The notes: generated by a model from the sequence alone, not told the origin. Positions 45,039 to 54,345 are shown, counted from the stretch's first letter. The stretch: 64,000 bases of DNA from Euclidia mi (GCA_944739405.2 OX123188.2:62453251-62517250), one strand, 5' to 3'. Program-made: numbers and translations.

Positions 45039-48000
45039 TCAAGATGTATGTCCCATCGTCGAAGCTGAGCGAGACGCATGTCGCCGTGGCCGTCCTCGTA
45101 CAAGAGAGGGCGGATTGGTGCCTTCGGGGTTCTGCGGTAAGTCGGCCGGCTTTGGTTTAGGCGGACGACCGCGTTTCTTCAACGGGCGCACTGGCGGTGG
45201 AACTGGACTGCCCGCGTGGCCTTGGAACGGAGTCAAGGCGGACGTATGATACACTCCAAGGGGCTTGTCTGGAGTGGTGGGATCTGAAATCAGATAAGAT
45301 GCAGGACCATGACGTGTTAGGATTAGATAAGGGCCATCCCTGCGAGGACAGAATTTAGCACTTATTCCTCGAGCAGCATTACTGATCGGATGGGTAGTGG
45401 CCAATACTAAGTCACCAGGGGTATAACCGGGAACGTCTCTACGTCTTTGGTCTACCATCTTCTTCCTGCGTTCTTCTAGATTTTCTCTGACATCTCTAGC
45501 CTTGTGCAGTGTATTGGCGAGAAGCAGTAACTTCGGTGTGATTTCAGGCACAAAGTTTTCAGACAGTAAAATCTGACGAAAATCGTGAGTATTGTCATCC
45601 GGAGTACGCAGTTCTCGCGCAAATGTTAAATAAGCAGGCGTATGTCCTGTAGTGAGGCAAGTTGCGGTATTCATCGCAAACCGGATGCTGGGCAACATAT
45701 CACTCCAACTCCCATGAGTATCTCCTACTAGAATTGCCAGTTGTGTCTTTAGGTCTCGGTTTTTCCTTTCTACTGGGTTTGCTGCTGGGTGATACACCGG
45801 TGTGAATGTGTGCTTAATTCGCAGACAAAACGTTAGTTGTTGCATCACCGCACTCACAAATTGTGGCCCATTGTCGCTTATCAACCGTCTAGGCACGCCA
45901 TATCGAAGAAAAATCTCGTTAATCAAAACTGTCGCGCAATTTTCGGCGCTGGCCGTTTCCAAAGCAAATAATTCTATCCAACCAGTTGCAATATCTTCAG
46001 CAATCAGTATCCATGTCTTGCCACTAGTCGTTAATGGCAAAGGTCCAAACAAGTCAAAGGCGAGGGTTTCGAAGCGTTGGTTGACGGGCGTGGTTTGAAG
46101 TAAGCCCGCTGGTTTCAAGTTGGATGGCTTAAATCTCTGACATGCAACACAGTTCTTCACATATGCTTCAATGTATTTTCGCATGCCCTTCCAATGATAA
46201 CGCTTCGAGATGCGTTGATATGTCTTATCAGCACCGTAATGTCCTGCCAATGGGTCATCGTGGTATGCTGAAAGAACGTTTGCCCATTCATGTTGAGGAA
46301 CTACGAGTTGAGCTTCATCTGAGTCATCTGAGGTATAATATCGGTACAATAACCCGTTGTTCATGACGTAGCCTTTGTTGCTCCAGTACACGGCATTATC
46401 CTTACGGTGTGCATTTTCTAAGGCAGATATAATGCTGGCAATATTTTCATCCTTCAGTTGTTCTGCCCTTATTTCAGATGTCGGTCTCTGCGGCATATCC
46501 ACGGCTACACTACACACTCCACAGGTGTTTTCGCTGCTTTCATCGCATATAGGTCTAGACAGTGTGTCTGCAACCACATTCGTCTTACCAGGCGCATACT
46601 TAATTGTAATATCATATGCCTGTATCTGTAGAGCCCATCTAGCTAATCGGCCAGTTGGAGACTGTAACGACATCAACCACTTCAGAGCTTGATGATCTGT
46701 AACCACTGTTACTGAGAGGCCTTCAATGTATCCACGAAATTTCTTAATTGCCCAAACTACTGCGAGAGCCTCCCTCTCGGTTTTGGAATAATTGCGTTCT
46801 GCTAGAGTCATCAGCCTACTGGCATATTCAACGGGATGCTCGTCTTCTCCCTCCCCCTGCACTAGAACTGCTCCTAGGGCATAGGTGCTTGCATCACTTT
46901 TGATAATATATGCTCTGGTCTCATCTGCTTGACGTAATACGGGGGTGGATGTAAGTCGTATTTTGAGCTCTTGATAAGCTTGCTCTTGTTCCGCTGACCA
47001 TGTCCATACCGATTCTTTCCTAGTTAAACGGGAGAGCGGCTCACTAATTCTGGCAAAGTTTGGTATGAATCGCCTGTACCAAGAACAGGTTTGCAGAAAC
47101 GTCATCAAATGCTTCAGGTTTTTGGGTGCTGGATAGGCCAATATTGCAGCTACTTTTTCGGGATCAGCCTTTAGACCCTCTGGAGTAATAATGTGCCCTA
47201 AATACTTAATTGTCGAGCAACAAAATCGGCACTTTCCAAAGTTTACATGAAGGTTGCTTTCTTTCAGTTTACTTAGTACCTTATCCAAATCTGACAGATG
47301 CGTTTCATAGGTAGCCGAAAAGATTATTAAATCATCTAGGTACGCTAGCATCTTTACAGTTTCCAGGCTAACTCGAATTCTGTCTATCAGACGTTGAAAC
47401 GTAGAGGGTGCATTGCGAAGTCCAAATGGCATCCTCTTGAAGCGGTACATACCGAATGGAGTTATGAACGCCGTCTTATCCTGATCCTCAAGTTTTACCT
47501 TGACTTGCCAGTAACCAGCGCGTAAATCCAGAGTTGACATGAAAAGCGTTGGCTTAGCAGCATGAAGCAGATCATCAATGCGTGGGATAGGATACTTGTC
47601 GGGGACCGTTATGGCATTAAGTCTTCGGTAATCAACACAAACTCGTACTGAACCGTCTTTCTTGGGAACCATCACAACGGGTGCAGACCAGGGAGATGAG
47701 CATGCTTCAATTACTTCAGTGTCCAACATTTTCTTTATCTCTTCCTTTAATACAGCCATGCGTGGCGGTGAGAGGCGGTACGGAGGTACAGAAATGGGGT
47801 TATGCTTACCTGTATCGATGCAGTGTTCAGCTAGTGTAGTCGGTTCCCCACCTTCTCCGAAAACTGCTTGATGACCCCTAAGCACTTCCATCAGCTGTGC
47901 CTTTTGTGTTGCGTCTAACGTGTCCGATGAGACCTCTTCTACATCCAAAGATCCAATCTCGATATCATTACTGCTATTGCTATGGTCACTGGGGAAGAGT

Positions 48001-49412
48001 GCCTTAGAGTGTGGAGATAGTTCACACGTAGCATCATGAACCTGCATTTGAGCGTCACGGATCATGAAGTCTACGAACGTTGGAGAATACCCATCGAATA
48101 ATGGTCGCGATCGCTTCCTTGGAATAGGGGACAGCTCAATAGGCACAACACGATATGGTATCGTGTTTGTGGTGCAGGCACTCGATACCGGGAGTGCTGG
48201 TTCTCTGATAGACATTGGACTGGCAGTTTCTGGAGTGCATGCGCTGGATTGCGGCAGCGCCGGTTTCGGTACGCCTCCGTCTCGTGGAGTTATTGACATA
48301 GGAGACACAAATTCAGGCAACTCGACATCTTTTAGCACAGAACGTAACTGAGGATTGAAATATACGGGCGTGGCCTCCATCTTGGCCATGGATATCTCCT
48401 GAGCATCTTCATCTTGGAGGTCGAAGATGTCATTAGGGTGATCCTCGAAATACCATGTCTTCTGCGGAACGTTTAGTACCATCTTAGCATCCTGGATAAA
48501 ACCAACGCCCAAGAGTGTGCGAGATTCTCTTGCTTCCGGGAACACTATAAAAGACGTTTGCACAACACGGTAACAGACACTGACAGGTGCACTTACGGTC
48601 AAAACCTCTCTTGTCGTATTCGTTCCATCTGCCAGTTTCACCACAAGCTGTTCAGTCTTGAATGCAAATCCGAGTCTTCGTAGACATTTGTATAGCGAAT
48701 ATGATGCTATGCTCGTTTTTGCGCACGTATCCACGTAGGCGGTACCGGTTATTTTGCCTATGGCAATGCCAATAATCGGTCTAGGACGTACATCTACTTG
48801 AGTGTTAACGGAGCAGAAGCTAACTTCAGCCTTTCCAACCTTTGGCGTAGTCTTGGCACAGGTCATGCATTTTGATCGAATTACTCCCGGTGTACCACAT
48901 CCGTAACATGCAAACGTTGGTGTAGAAGGTGATGGCGCTTGGGTACCTATAGCGACATTTGATGACGCTGGTTTCGGGGCATAAGTACCACTACCAGAAG
49001 CAAGATCATTCTTCTGTTTCTTCCGACATGTCTCAATTGTATGTCCGGGCAATCGACAGTACGTGCAACGCTTCTTTTTAAATGACCTGTTTTCAGTCCC
49101 TTTTCCCTTATCTGTCCCTTCTTCTGGCCTTTCCTTTTCAACCAGGAGCTCTTCCACTCCTCTGGCTGCCTTTACTAGGGCATCAAAAGTATTGACAGAC
49201 TCGCGTGGCATTTTCACCCTTATCTTGTACTTCAGTTGCCCATAAATCATGTCGATTTGTTGGGTCTCTGTGTGTGGTTCTGGCAGTTGTGCGATAAGAG
49301 CCCTCTTCTTGGCTACAAAAACTTCTGTCAGTTCATCCTCACCTTGCTTAACATTCACGACATTCTGGTACAACTGGTAGGCAGGCCTTTTAGGAGCAAA
49401 GGCGTGTCGCAC
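45039..49412 (-). CDS. Gypsy gag C-terminus and pol polyprotein
   Basis: 1457 codons open. Zinc knuckle CTYCRLPGHTIETC at residues 116-129. A second knuckle at 169-182 has Val where His is expected. Protease motif YVDTCAKTS at about 227-235 (DTC in place of DTG). RT includes CVDYRRLNAITVPDKYPIPR, LDLRAGYWQV, FGLRNAPSTFQ and YLDD at residues 691-694 (47342-47331). RNase H has KSDAS, TEREALAVVWAIKKFRGYI and DHQAL. Integrase has the HHCC zinc region (CVACQRF), DLFGPLP, SDNGPQF and NPVERKNRDLK, then a GPYLIL module. It is the downstream half of a single gag-pol frame; the displayed ATG is internal and only reflects the frame break at 49413-49438. It has no envelope. Confidence 0.92.
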   Translation of the reverse strand: MRHAFAPKRPAYQLYQNVVNVKQGEDELTEVFVAKKRALIAQLPEPHTETQQIDMIYGQLKYKIRVKMPRESVNTFDALVKAARGVEELLVEKERPEEGTDKGKGTENRSFKKKRCTYCRLPGHTIETCRKKQKNDLASGSGTYAPKPASSNVAIGTQAPSPSTPTFACYGCGTPGVIRSKCMTCAKTTPKVGKAEVSFCSVNTQVDVRPRPIIGIAIGKITGTAYVDTCAKTSIASYSLYKCLRRLGFAFKTEQLVVKLADGTNTTREVLTVSAPVSVCYRVVQTSFIVFPEARESRTLLGVGFIQDAKMVLNVPQKTWYFEDHPNDIFDLQDEDAQEISMAKMEATPVYFNPQLRSVLKDVELPEFVSPMSITPRDGGVPKPALPQSSACTPETASPMSIREPALPVSSACTTNTIPYRVVPIELSPIPRKRSRPLFDGYSPTFVDFMIRDAQMQVHDATCELSPHSKALFPSDHSNSSNDIEIGSLDVEEVSSDTLDATQKAQLMEVLRGHQAVFGEGGEPTTLAEHCIDTGKHNPISVPPYRLSPPRMAVLKEEIKKMLDTEVIEACSSPWSAPVVMVPKKDGSVRVCVDYRRLNAITVPDKYPIPRIDDLLHAAKPTLFMSTLDLRAGYWQVKVKLEDQDKTAFITPFGMYRFKRMPFGLRNAPSTFQRLIDRIRVSLETVKMLAYLDDLIIFSATYETHLSDLDKVLSKLKESNLHVNFGKCRFCCSTIKYLGHIITPEGLKADPEKVAAILAYPAPKNLKHLMTFLQTCSWYRRFIPNFARISEPLSRLTRKESVWTWSAEQEQAYQELKIRLTSTPVLRQADETRAYIIKSDASTYALGAVLVQGEGEDEHPVEYASRLMTLAERNYSKTEREALAVVWAIKKFRGYIEGLSVTVVTDHQALKWLMSLQSPTGRLARWALQIQAYDITIKYAPGKTNVVADTLSRPICDESSENTCGVCSVAVDMPQRPTSEIRAEQLKDENIASIISALENAHRKDNAVYWSNKGYVMNNGLLYRYYTSDDSDEAQLVVPQHEWANVLSAYHDDPLAGHYGADKTYQRISKRYHWKGMRKYIEAYVKNCVACQRFKPSNLKPAGLLQTTPVNQRFETLAFDLFGPLPLTTSGKTWILIAEDIATGWIELFALETASAENCATVLINEIFLRYGVPRRLISDNGPQFVSAVMQQLTFCLRIKHTFTPVYHPAANPVERKNRDLKTQLAILVGDTHGSWSDMLPSIRFAMNTATCLTTGHTPAYLTFARELRTPDDNTHDFRQILLSENFVPEITPKLLLLANTLHKARDVRENLEERRKKMVDQRRRDVPGYTPGDLVLATTHPISNAARGISAKFCPRRDGPYLILTRHGPASYLISDPTTPDKPLGVYHTSALTPFQGHAGSPVPPPVRPLKKRGRPPKPKPADLPQNPEGTNPPSLVRGRPRRHASRSASTMGHTS

Positions 49413-49704
49413 TCTCGACTCGAACTCTCGACTCGAACTCTGTCCATGTGTGCACCTGGTCCTTTATCCCATTCCACCAAGTGGCTGCCTCTTCCTTCAA
49501 AATTAACGGGACGCTCATAATGGCATCTTCATCGGAGATATGTTCCACGGACTTGAATACTGAGGTAGCAGCAAGAAAAGATTCTACTGATTCAGTGTCT
49601 CTGGAACCATCAAAAATAATCTTGCAAGTGGCGAAAGAGCCTCGCCGTTGTTGGTTGCCAATCACTGACAGTAACTTCTCGAATTGCCCGGTTGACAGGT
49701 TCAT
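49390..49704 (-). pseudogene. Gypsy gag N-terminal part, cut off by a 13-bp duplication
   Basis: The first ATG after the primer-binding site is at 49704 (MNLSTGQFEKLLSVIGNQ). Retrotransposon Gag motifs follow: FDGSRDTESVESFLAAT and ATWWNGIKDQVHTWTEF. The 13-bp unit TCTCGACTCGAAC (plus strand) is present twice in direct succession at 49413-49438. The extra copy shifts the frame, so this half stops at 49390 while the rest of gag-pol continues in the frame of 45039-49412. With one unit the two frames would be continuous. Whether the duplication is in the genome or an assembly error cannot be judged here. Confidence 0.85.
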
Positions 49705-49770
49705 GGTGGTTACCGGTTCCTCCTTTATTTTCTTACGAAGTCTTGATTTTGGGCTAGCCTGCTTCCGGGC

Positions 49771-49787
49771 CTTTACGTTGAGCGCCA
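49771..49787 (-). promoter_or_regulatory. Primer-binding site, tRNA-Lys-like
   Basis: TGGCGCTCAACGTAAAG, three bases inside the 5' LTR. It is one mismatch over the first 13 bases from the tRNA-Lys1,2 type primer site TGGCGCCCAACGT. It primes minus-strand DNA synthesis. Confidence 0.7.
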
Positions 49788-49790
49788 GAT

Positions 49791-50152
49791 TGAAGCGGGT
49801 ACGAATGAAACGTAGAATCAATGGTTATCACTAATTAATTTATTATCGTACACAATGCAAGGGCTTTATACTATGATCACACTAAATACGACTACGCGGT
49901 ACGTTCCTGACCAGTTCGAGTGTCGCGAAGCAGGTAGGATGCGTCACCGCGGCGCGCGAGGTGTAAGGGGGGGCGTCTAGGCTAGGCGAGCTCTTCCAAT
50001 GCGTGGAAACAGCGGCGCGCTAGCGCAGACTGGCCGGTCGATGCCGCGAGGGCCCCTTATATATGCGGGCGGCCTAATAGATGTGTGCGTGAGCGACGTC
50101 TCGATACGGCAGCGTTGTGTGCGCGCAGCTGTACGCGTTCCGTGGTGCTACA
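49791..50152 (-). repeat. 5' LTR of the Gypsy element
   Basis: Same length as the 3' LTR, with one difference. TATA box at 50056-50063 (plus strand CTTATATA) would drive transcription leftwards into gag. TATT target duplicate follows at 50153-50156. Confidence 0.95.
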
Positions 50153-51565
50153 TATTAAATTATTGACAATTTAGTGAATTTGTTTTAAATATTATTTTAG
50201 CGAGTTATAAAACATTTACAAAAAAAGTGTTTGTAATTTTTGTGATGCAATTTTTGGGCGTTGGTCGCTAGCCATCCTCCATATTTTAAATGATTATATG
50301 TAAGTATTTATTAATTACTTTACTAAATATAGATACGTTTTTCACAAATTTGTCTTAGAATCCATTGTTAATAATACATTTCGTATTGTTTTTGATATAA
50401 ATATGTATAAATATATTTTGTGAGTGAGAAATGTTTTCCGTCGGATCGTCAAAATGGCGCAAATTTTTCGCTGCTATGAATAAATGGTTATTGTGAAGTG
50501 ATATCGGTGACCTGTGCTAAATAAATGTATATAACCGTCGCGTCGTCTACCCGTGTATTGACACGGGTAGACGACGCGACGGAATTTCGTGAATAATTTA
50601 TGTATATTTTGGAAAAATGTTTCACATGGCGAAAGAAAAAGCAAAGCACTGCATTTATAATATTTTTTCGGCATGAAAAGGTTAAAGGTAAGCTATTTTA
50701 ATATAATTCTCATATAAAGTAACTTCTGAACTGTATACGGTTTGAAATTTACGTCATATAATTACACAAAACGCGTGAAAATTAAAGTTTTATAACCTAG
50801 GATCTTATAAACGTTACATCCTCAAAATGGCTGGACACTACCGGAGAAAATGCATTTTAGAGCGGGGCATGCGAGGGGTTACCTAATGCAGATATGTTAT
50901 AACGTTATGTTCTAATTTTAAGATTTTCACGTTTTACAATTATATAGACTCTTAGCTAAAATATTTTTTATTTATATAAGTCATTCCAGATTTGTAAAAC
51001 CATAGACTCGTGTAACTAAAACACAGAAACAACAAATGTAGAATCAGGTAGAACAAAATGTGTAGAATCAGGTATATGTAATATGTGTTTTAAGCAAAAT
51101 ATCTTTGCAGGTAGGTCTGTTGATGTGCCATATATTTCGCAGACGGCAAGCGTGAGCGCGATCATTATGCGGTTTTGTGGTGCTACTAGCGGTGTACATC
51201 GACACTCGTTGTCCCGGCCGCTCCGCTCTTGCCTCATTAGCTGCACCGCGGACCGACAGCCAAGAACATTTGACGTTGTACACTCACCAAGTAACCCGTG
51301 AAATTGCGACCTTTTCACTTTGTAAAAATAAATAGCCGCAAATCCACCGTGTAATTCCGACAAATAGTAACCATTCAATATAATTCTGTTCAATACGATG
51401 CTTCGATTGTAACTTCTGATTTGCAACGGATTAATAAAAATTGTTAACTTTAATTTTAAGGGATGGCGCACTAGAAATTGAAATAGTGAATACCTTGAAT
51501 TGATCGTAAACACAAATTCGCTGAAATGAGTGCTTTCTCTATACTAGTTATACTTTCTGCCCATC
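50153..51565. other. Spacer with a GC-richer block
   Basis: AT-rich except 51120-51290 (GGCAAGCGTGAGCGCGATCA, CCGGCCGCTCCGCTCTTGCC), which may be an old repeat; GAATCAGGTA occurs twice at about 51040 and 51066. A long perfect hairpin is at 50535-50582. No gene is seen. Confidence 0.45.
50535..50582. repeat. Perfect 22-bp hairpin, 4-base loop
   Basis: Arm 1 starts CCGTCGCGTCGTCTACCCGT; arm 2 is its exact reverse complement; the loop is ATTG. GC-rich in an AT-rich context. It could be a fold-back duplication, an RNA hairpin or a remnant of an inverted-repeat element. Confidence 0.9.
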
Positions 51566-52991
51566 GCACATACAGGTATTTTCACGATCTACGCGGCCAA
51601 AATTATTTTAATGCTTAATTGGTATCTAAACATTGTAAATAAACATCAAACTATTTTTTTACATTTTACTATTATTTTCAAAAACAAAAAAAAAAATATA
51701 AACATAAGAAACATAATAATTCTAAGCTTTTTGGCTTTCTTCGTCATTGTCGTTCGTCGTCATTCGTCAGTGGGTAACATTTCTTCTTGGCTTTCTGTAA
51801 GGCACTATACCACAGAAAAAACTTCTTATTACTCTTTCTTATAATTTCGTACTGTCCTTGTGTCAAATCGGCATCTACAAACATTTCCAAAGCTTGCATT
51901 GGTGTCAAGGAGGGCTTCCCTTTTTCTGATTTCAAATGATAAAATGCCTTTTTATAATTAGTTGCTCGTGTTGGAGAACTTGTAATATCCTTTAGGACAT
52001 TTGATGCATCCTTTTTACCAGATTCAAAATTAGAACGAAGTTCTTCAGTCTTTCGCCTCTTGCTCCTTACACTTGCGTCTTCGAACAACTTGGATGGTCG
52101 CACTGGCCGTTTTTGTGTATCAACAACAGGTATTTCAAACGTACCATCCAGCCAACACTGCTTGTTTTTATAAATTTACCTGTTTTATAATGAGCTTTTG
52201 TCCACCTTTGTACAACTTGTAACAATTTGGTCTTCATTGTAACCTTCACATGACAAAAGATGATCTTTTATATATTTTAATTTGGCATCTAAATTAGGCA
52301 AATTTTCGTTCGTCATGAGGTCAAATAAGTATTGAGATGTCACAATCCTTGCTCCCGATGCTTCCTGTGAACCTTAATCAAACATAAACTGTGTTAAAAG
52401 TCGCTAAAAACATTTTCAATTTTAGACGAAATTTCGCTAAATATCTTTGATCCCTCGAAAATGTATCTAACCGGACATATGCGGAAACGATTTTGATAAT
52501 ATTTATAAGGAAAAGGATCAAATAATAACCTATATTAAAAATAATAGCCCGATCTACCCCGATACATAAACAAAAACACTAGCAAATAAAAAATATTGCA
52601 GAAAATCACAGTATTAAAATGGGTTTTTTTATTTATAAAAAAAAATATGCAGTTTGATAGTTGATCATGACTTTATTTATGAAATATGTAAGTCTCTTAC
52701 CTTGTCCATCAGAATCCATTACTATCAGTTCGTAAAAAGAACTTGATAACATAAAAAATCACTTTGTAAGTTTAATGTTTAGAAAAGCGCCGAGAATAGA
52801 TACGTACACTAGGTAACACGGTCAACTTCCGACTGACCCCACGGGTACGGGGTGTGGGTTAGCAGCTAGATAAACCTTGAATATTGTGCCCGGGTTCGTA
52901 ATCTATTCGTGGAACTCGGTTTAAGAATGATATTGTTATTTTGACATTTTGGACTTTTGGCCGCGTAGATCGTGCAAATACCTGTATGTGC
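51566..52991. mobile_element. Putative DNA transposon with 37-bp inverted ends
   Basis: 51566-51602 (beginning GCACATACAGGTATTTTCAC) and the reverse complement of 52955-52991 agree at 36 of 37 positions. They enclose 1.35 kb that contains a decayed protein-coding stretch on the minus strand (51744-52140). Flanks give ATC on both sides, a possible 3-bp TSD that could be chance. The superfamily is unknown. An alternative is an inverted duplication of a short conserved sequence. Confidence 0.5.
51744..52140 (-). pseudogene. Remnant of an unrecognised, possibly transposon-encoded protein
   Basis: Minus strand, continuous from CWLDGTFEIPVVDTQKRPVR through PSKLFEDASVRSKRRKTEEL, LKDITSSPTRATNYKKAFYH, MQALEMFVDADLTQGQYEII, RKSNKKFFLWYSALQKAKKK and CYPLTNDDE, then a stop. 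Upstream (52140-52249) a different frame is open (KVTMKTKLLQVVQRWTKAH), suggesting a frameshift or an intron edge. The RSKRRKTEEL and DITSSPTRA motifs recall uncharacterised arthropod and cnidarian proteins found in many genomic copies, from memory. No catalytic motif is visible. It lies inside the 37-bp inverted repeats. Confidence 0.45.
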
Positions 52992-53235
52992 ATCGACCTC
53001 GTCTCTAAGCCGGATTACATATGGATTCAATTGAAGAATACTTGCCTTATTGATGTTGTTTTCCAGGCAGTCCTTATTGTAAAAATGTTGTCTAAATGGT
53101 GCTTGGTCTCTGGTTTTGAGAAAACAGGTATGATGGCGTAGTCTGTCACGAACAATAATAGAATATTTTTCTTTGGAAGTGAGCACTCATTCGTGCCGTA
53201 TTTTCTTATGATCAACTTATGCTTTCATGATTCAT
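52866..53235 (-). other. Unrecognised 106-codon frame overlapping the right inverted end
   Basis: Minus-strand frame 53186-52866 (TSKEKYSIIVRDRLRHHTCF ... DAHTGICTIYAAKSPKCQNN). The AHTGICTIYAAK part is encoded by the 37-bp arm itself; the left arm read in its own direction gives AHTGIFTIYAAK. Probably an accidental frame; no family recognised. Confidence 0.25.
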
Positions 53236-53545
53236 CATATCAACCAAACGACGTCCACTGCTGGACATAGGCCTCCCCCAAGGTTCTCCACACAGACCGG
53301 TCTTGAGCCGCCCGCATCCAACCGCCTCCCGCGATCTTGACGAGGTCGTCGGTCCACCTTGCGGGGGGCCTACCTCTGCTGCGTCGTCCGGTACGTGGCC
53401 GCCACTCCAGAACCTTTCTGCCCCAACGGCCATCGGTTCTTCGAGCTATGTGCCCTGCCCACTGCCACTTCAGCTTGGCTATCCGGAGAGCTATGTCGGC
53501 GACTTTGGTTCTACTGCGGATCTTCATTCTTATTCTTATTCATGA
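53236..53545 (-). pseudogene. RTE-type LINE, 3' end fragment
   Basis: Minus-strand frame 53527-53240: MKIRSRTKVADIALRIAKLK, WQWAGHIARRTDGRWGRKVL, GRPPARWTDDLVKIAGGGWM and WRTLGEAYVQQWTSFG, then stop and the 3' UTR CAGCAGTGGACGTCGTTTGG on the same strand. This is the C-terminal tail of an RTE-like endonuclease/RT; the enzyme core is absent. The surviving frame has no stops. The same family supplies the short 3' end at 33195-33272. Confidence 0.8.
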
Positions 53546-53732
53546 TTATTGACAAATAAAAGATGGATATGCTTAAGGTCTACTTCTTATTCATGATTAT
53601 TGACAAATAAAAGATGGATATGCTTAAGGTCTACTTCTTATTCATGATTATTGACAAATAAAAGATGGATATGCTTAAGGTCTACTTCTTATTCATGATT
53701 ATTGACAAATAGAAGATGGATATGCTTAAGGT
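53533..53732. repeat. 51-bp minisatellite, about four copies
   Basis: Unit beginning TTCTTATTCATGATTATTGA, period exactly 51 (GACAAAT at 53551, 53602, 53653, 53704). Copies are near identical; the last has AGAAG where the others have AAAAG. Confidence 0.95.
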
Positions 53733-53792
53733 TTTGTTCAGATAAAATACCATTAAGGCACACGTCGCGAGTCTAATACATCCAAATGTAAA

Positions 53793-54345
53793 GTTTTTTT
53801 TTTTTGCGTCGGTTTGGAAAATCCTCTTGGAGTCCCTCCGCCCTGGAGGAAGGGCGAAGGGGACTGTCAGACTCTTACTGACTAAAAACCAACCCGTGTG
53901 CCTCATGAAGCATTCATCGCTACCCCCGACGGGCATTGGCCCCCCAGATGGTCAGACGGGCCCCGAACAAAACCTCCTTGGCGGCGGATGATGGCGTTGG
54001 GCTCCGCCGTCAAAACACCCAGCGGCCGCAGAGGATAGGCAACACCGCATCTCCTCTTCCTCTGTGGCCCCACCGCGACGCAACGCAACGATGGTGCGCC
54101 CCCATTTGGTCGCGGGAGATAGAGCGCGCGGCAACGCAACACCGACACGCCTCTCCTCCCGCGACCGCACCCGACTGCGAGAGACAGACAGAACTGTCCC
54201 CCGCACCCGCACTTTTGGACGCATCCTGCGCAGGCCCCTCCAAGCCTACGCGGAGCGTCCACTCCCAGGATCTCTCTTAGCTTCACCGCGGGCTCAGTAA
54301 CCGTGGCTTGGATGCCACGGTTACTGAGCCCCCCACCACGACTAT
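53793..54345 (-). mobile_element. GC-rich retroposon-like island with oligo(A) end
   Basis: Starts with 13 T (53793-53805), i.e. an oligo(A) tail on the minus strand, preceded on that strand by GTCAGTAAGAGTCTGACAGT and CGCCCTTCCTCCAGGGCGGA. This looks like the 3' end shared by several lepidopteran retroelements, from memory. 53900-54300 is strongly GC-rich, so several frames stay open on both strands (up to 127 codons); none shows a recognised domain. A perfect 18-bp hairpin is at its far end. No TSD found. Confidence 0.45.
54290..54331. repeat. Perfect 18-bp hairpin, 6-base loop
   Basis: GGGCTCAGTAACCGTGGC and GCCACGGTTACTGAGCCC around the loop TTGGAT, at the edge of the GC-rich island. Confidence 0.9.

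Larger units (their letters stand above)
44635..50152 (-). mobile_element. Ty3/Gypsy LTR retrotransposon, recent insertion
   Basis: A 5,518-bp element on the minus strand with two 362-bp LTRs that differ at one position, and TATT target duplications at 44631-44634 and 50153-50156. Gag, protease, reverse transcriptase, RNase H and integrase appear in that order in one polyprotein. RT before integrase identifies Ty3/Gypsy (Metaviridae). No envelope ORF follows integrase; the stop is only 42 bp from the 3' LTR. The only major lesion seen is a 13-bp tandem duplication in gag. Confidence 0.95.

Noticed and set aside
44843..45249. ORFs over the 3' LTR and adjacent pol end
   Set aside because: They are shadows of the LTR and of the pol frame on the opposite strand, not genes.
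44635..50152. Endogenous errantivirus with envelope
   Set aside because: No ORF follows integrase; only 42 bp separate the pol stop from the 3' LTR, so there is no envelope gene.
53533..53732. CRISPR-like array
   Set aside because: The units are directly contiguous 51-bp repeats with no unique spacers, in an evidently eukaryotic sequence. It is a minisatellite.
53903..54300. Overlapping 78-127 codon frames on both strands
   Set aside because: All frames are open because the segment is GC-rich and stop-poor; no recognised domain and no consistent codon pattern.
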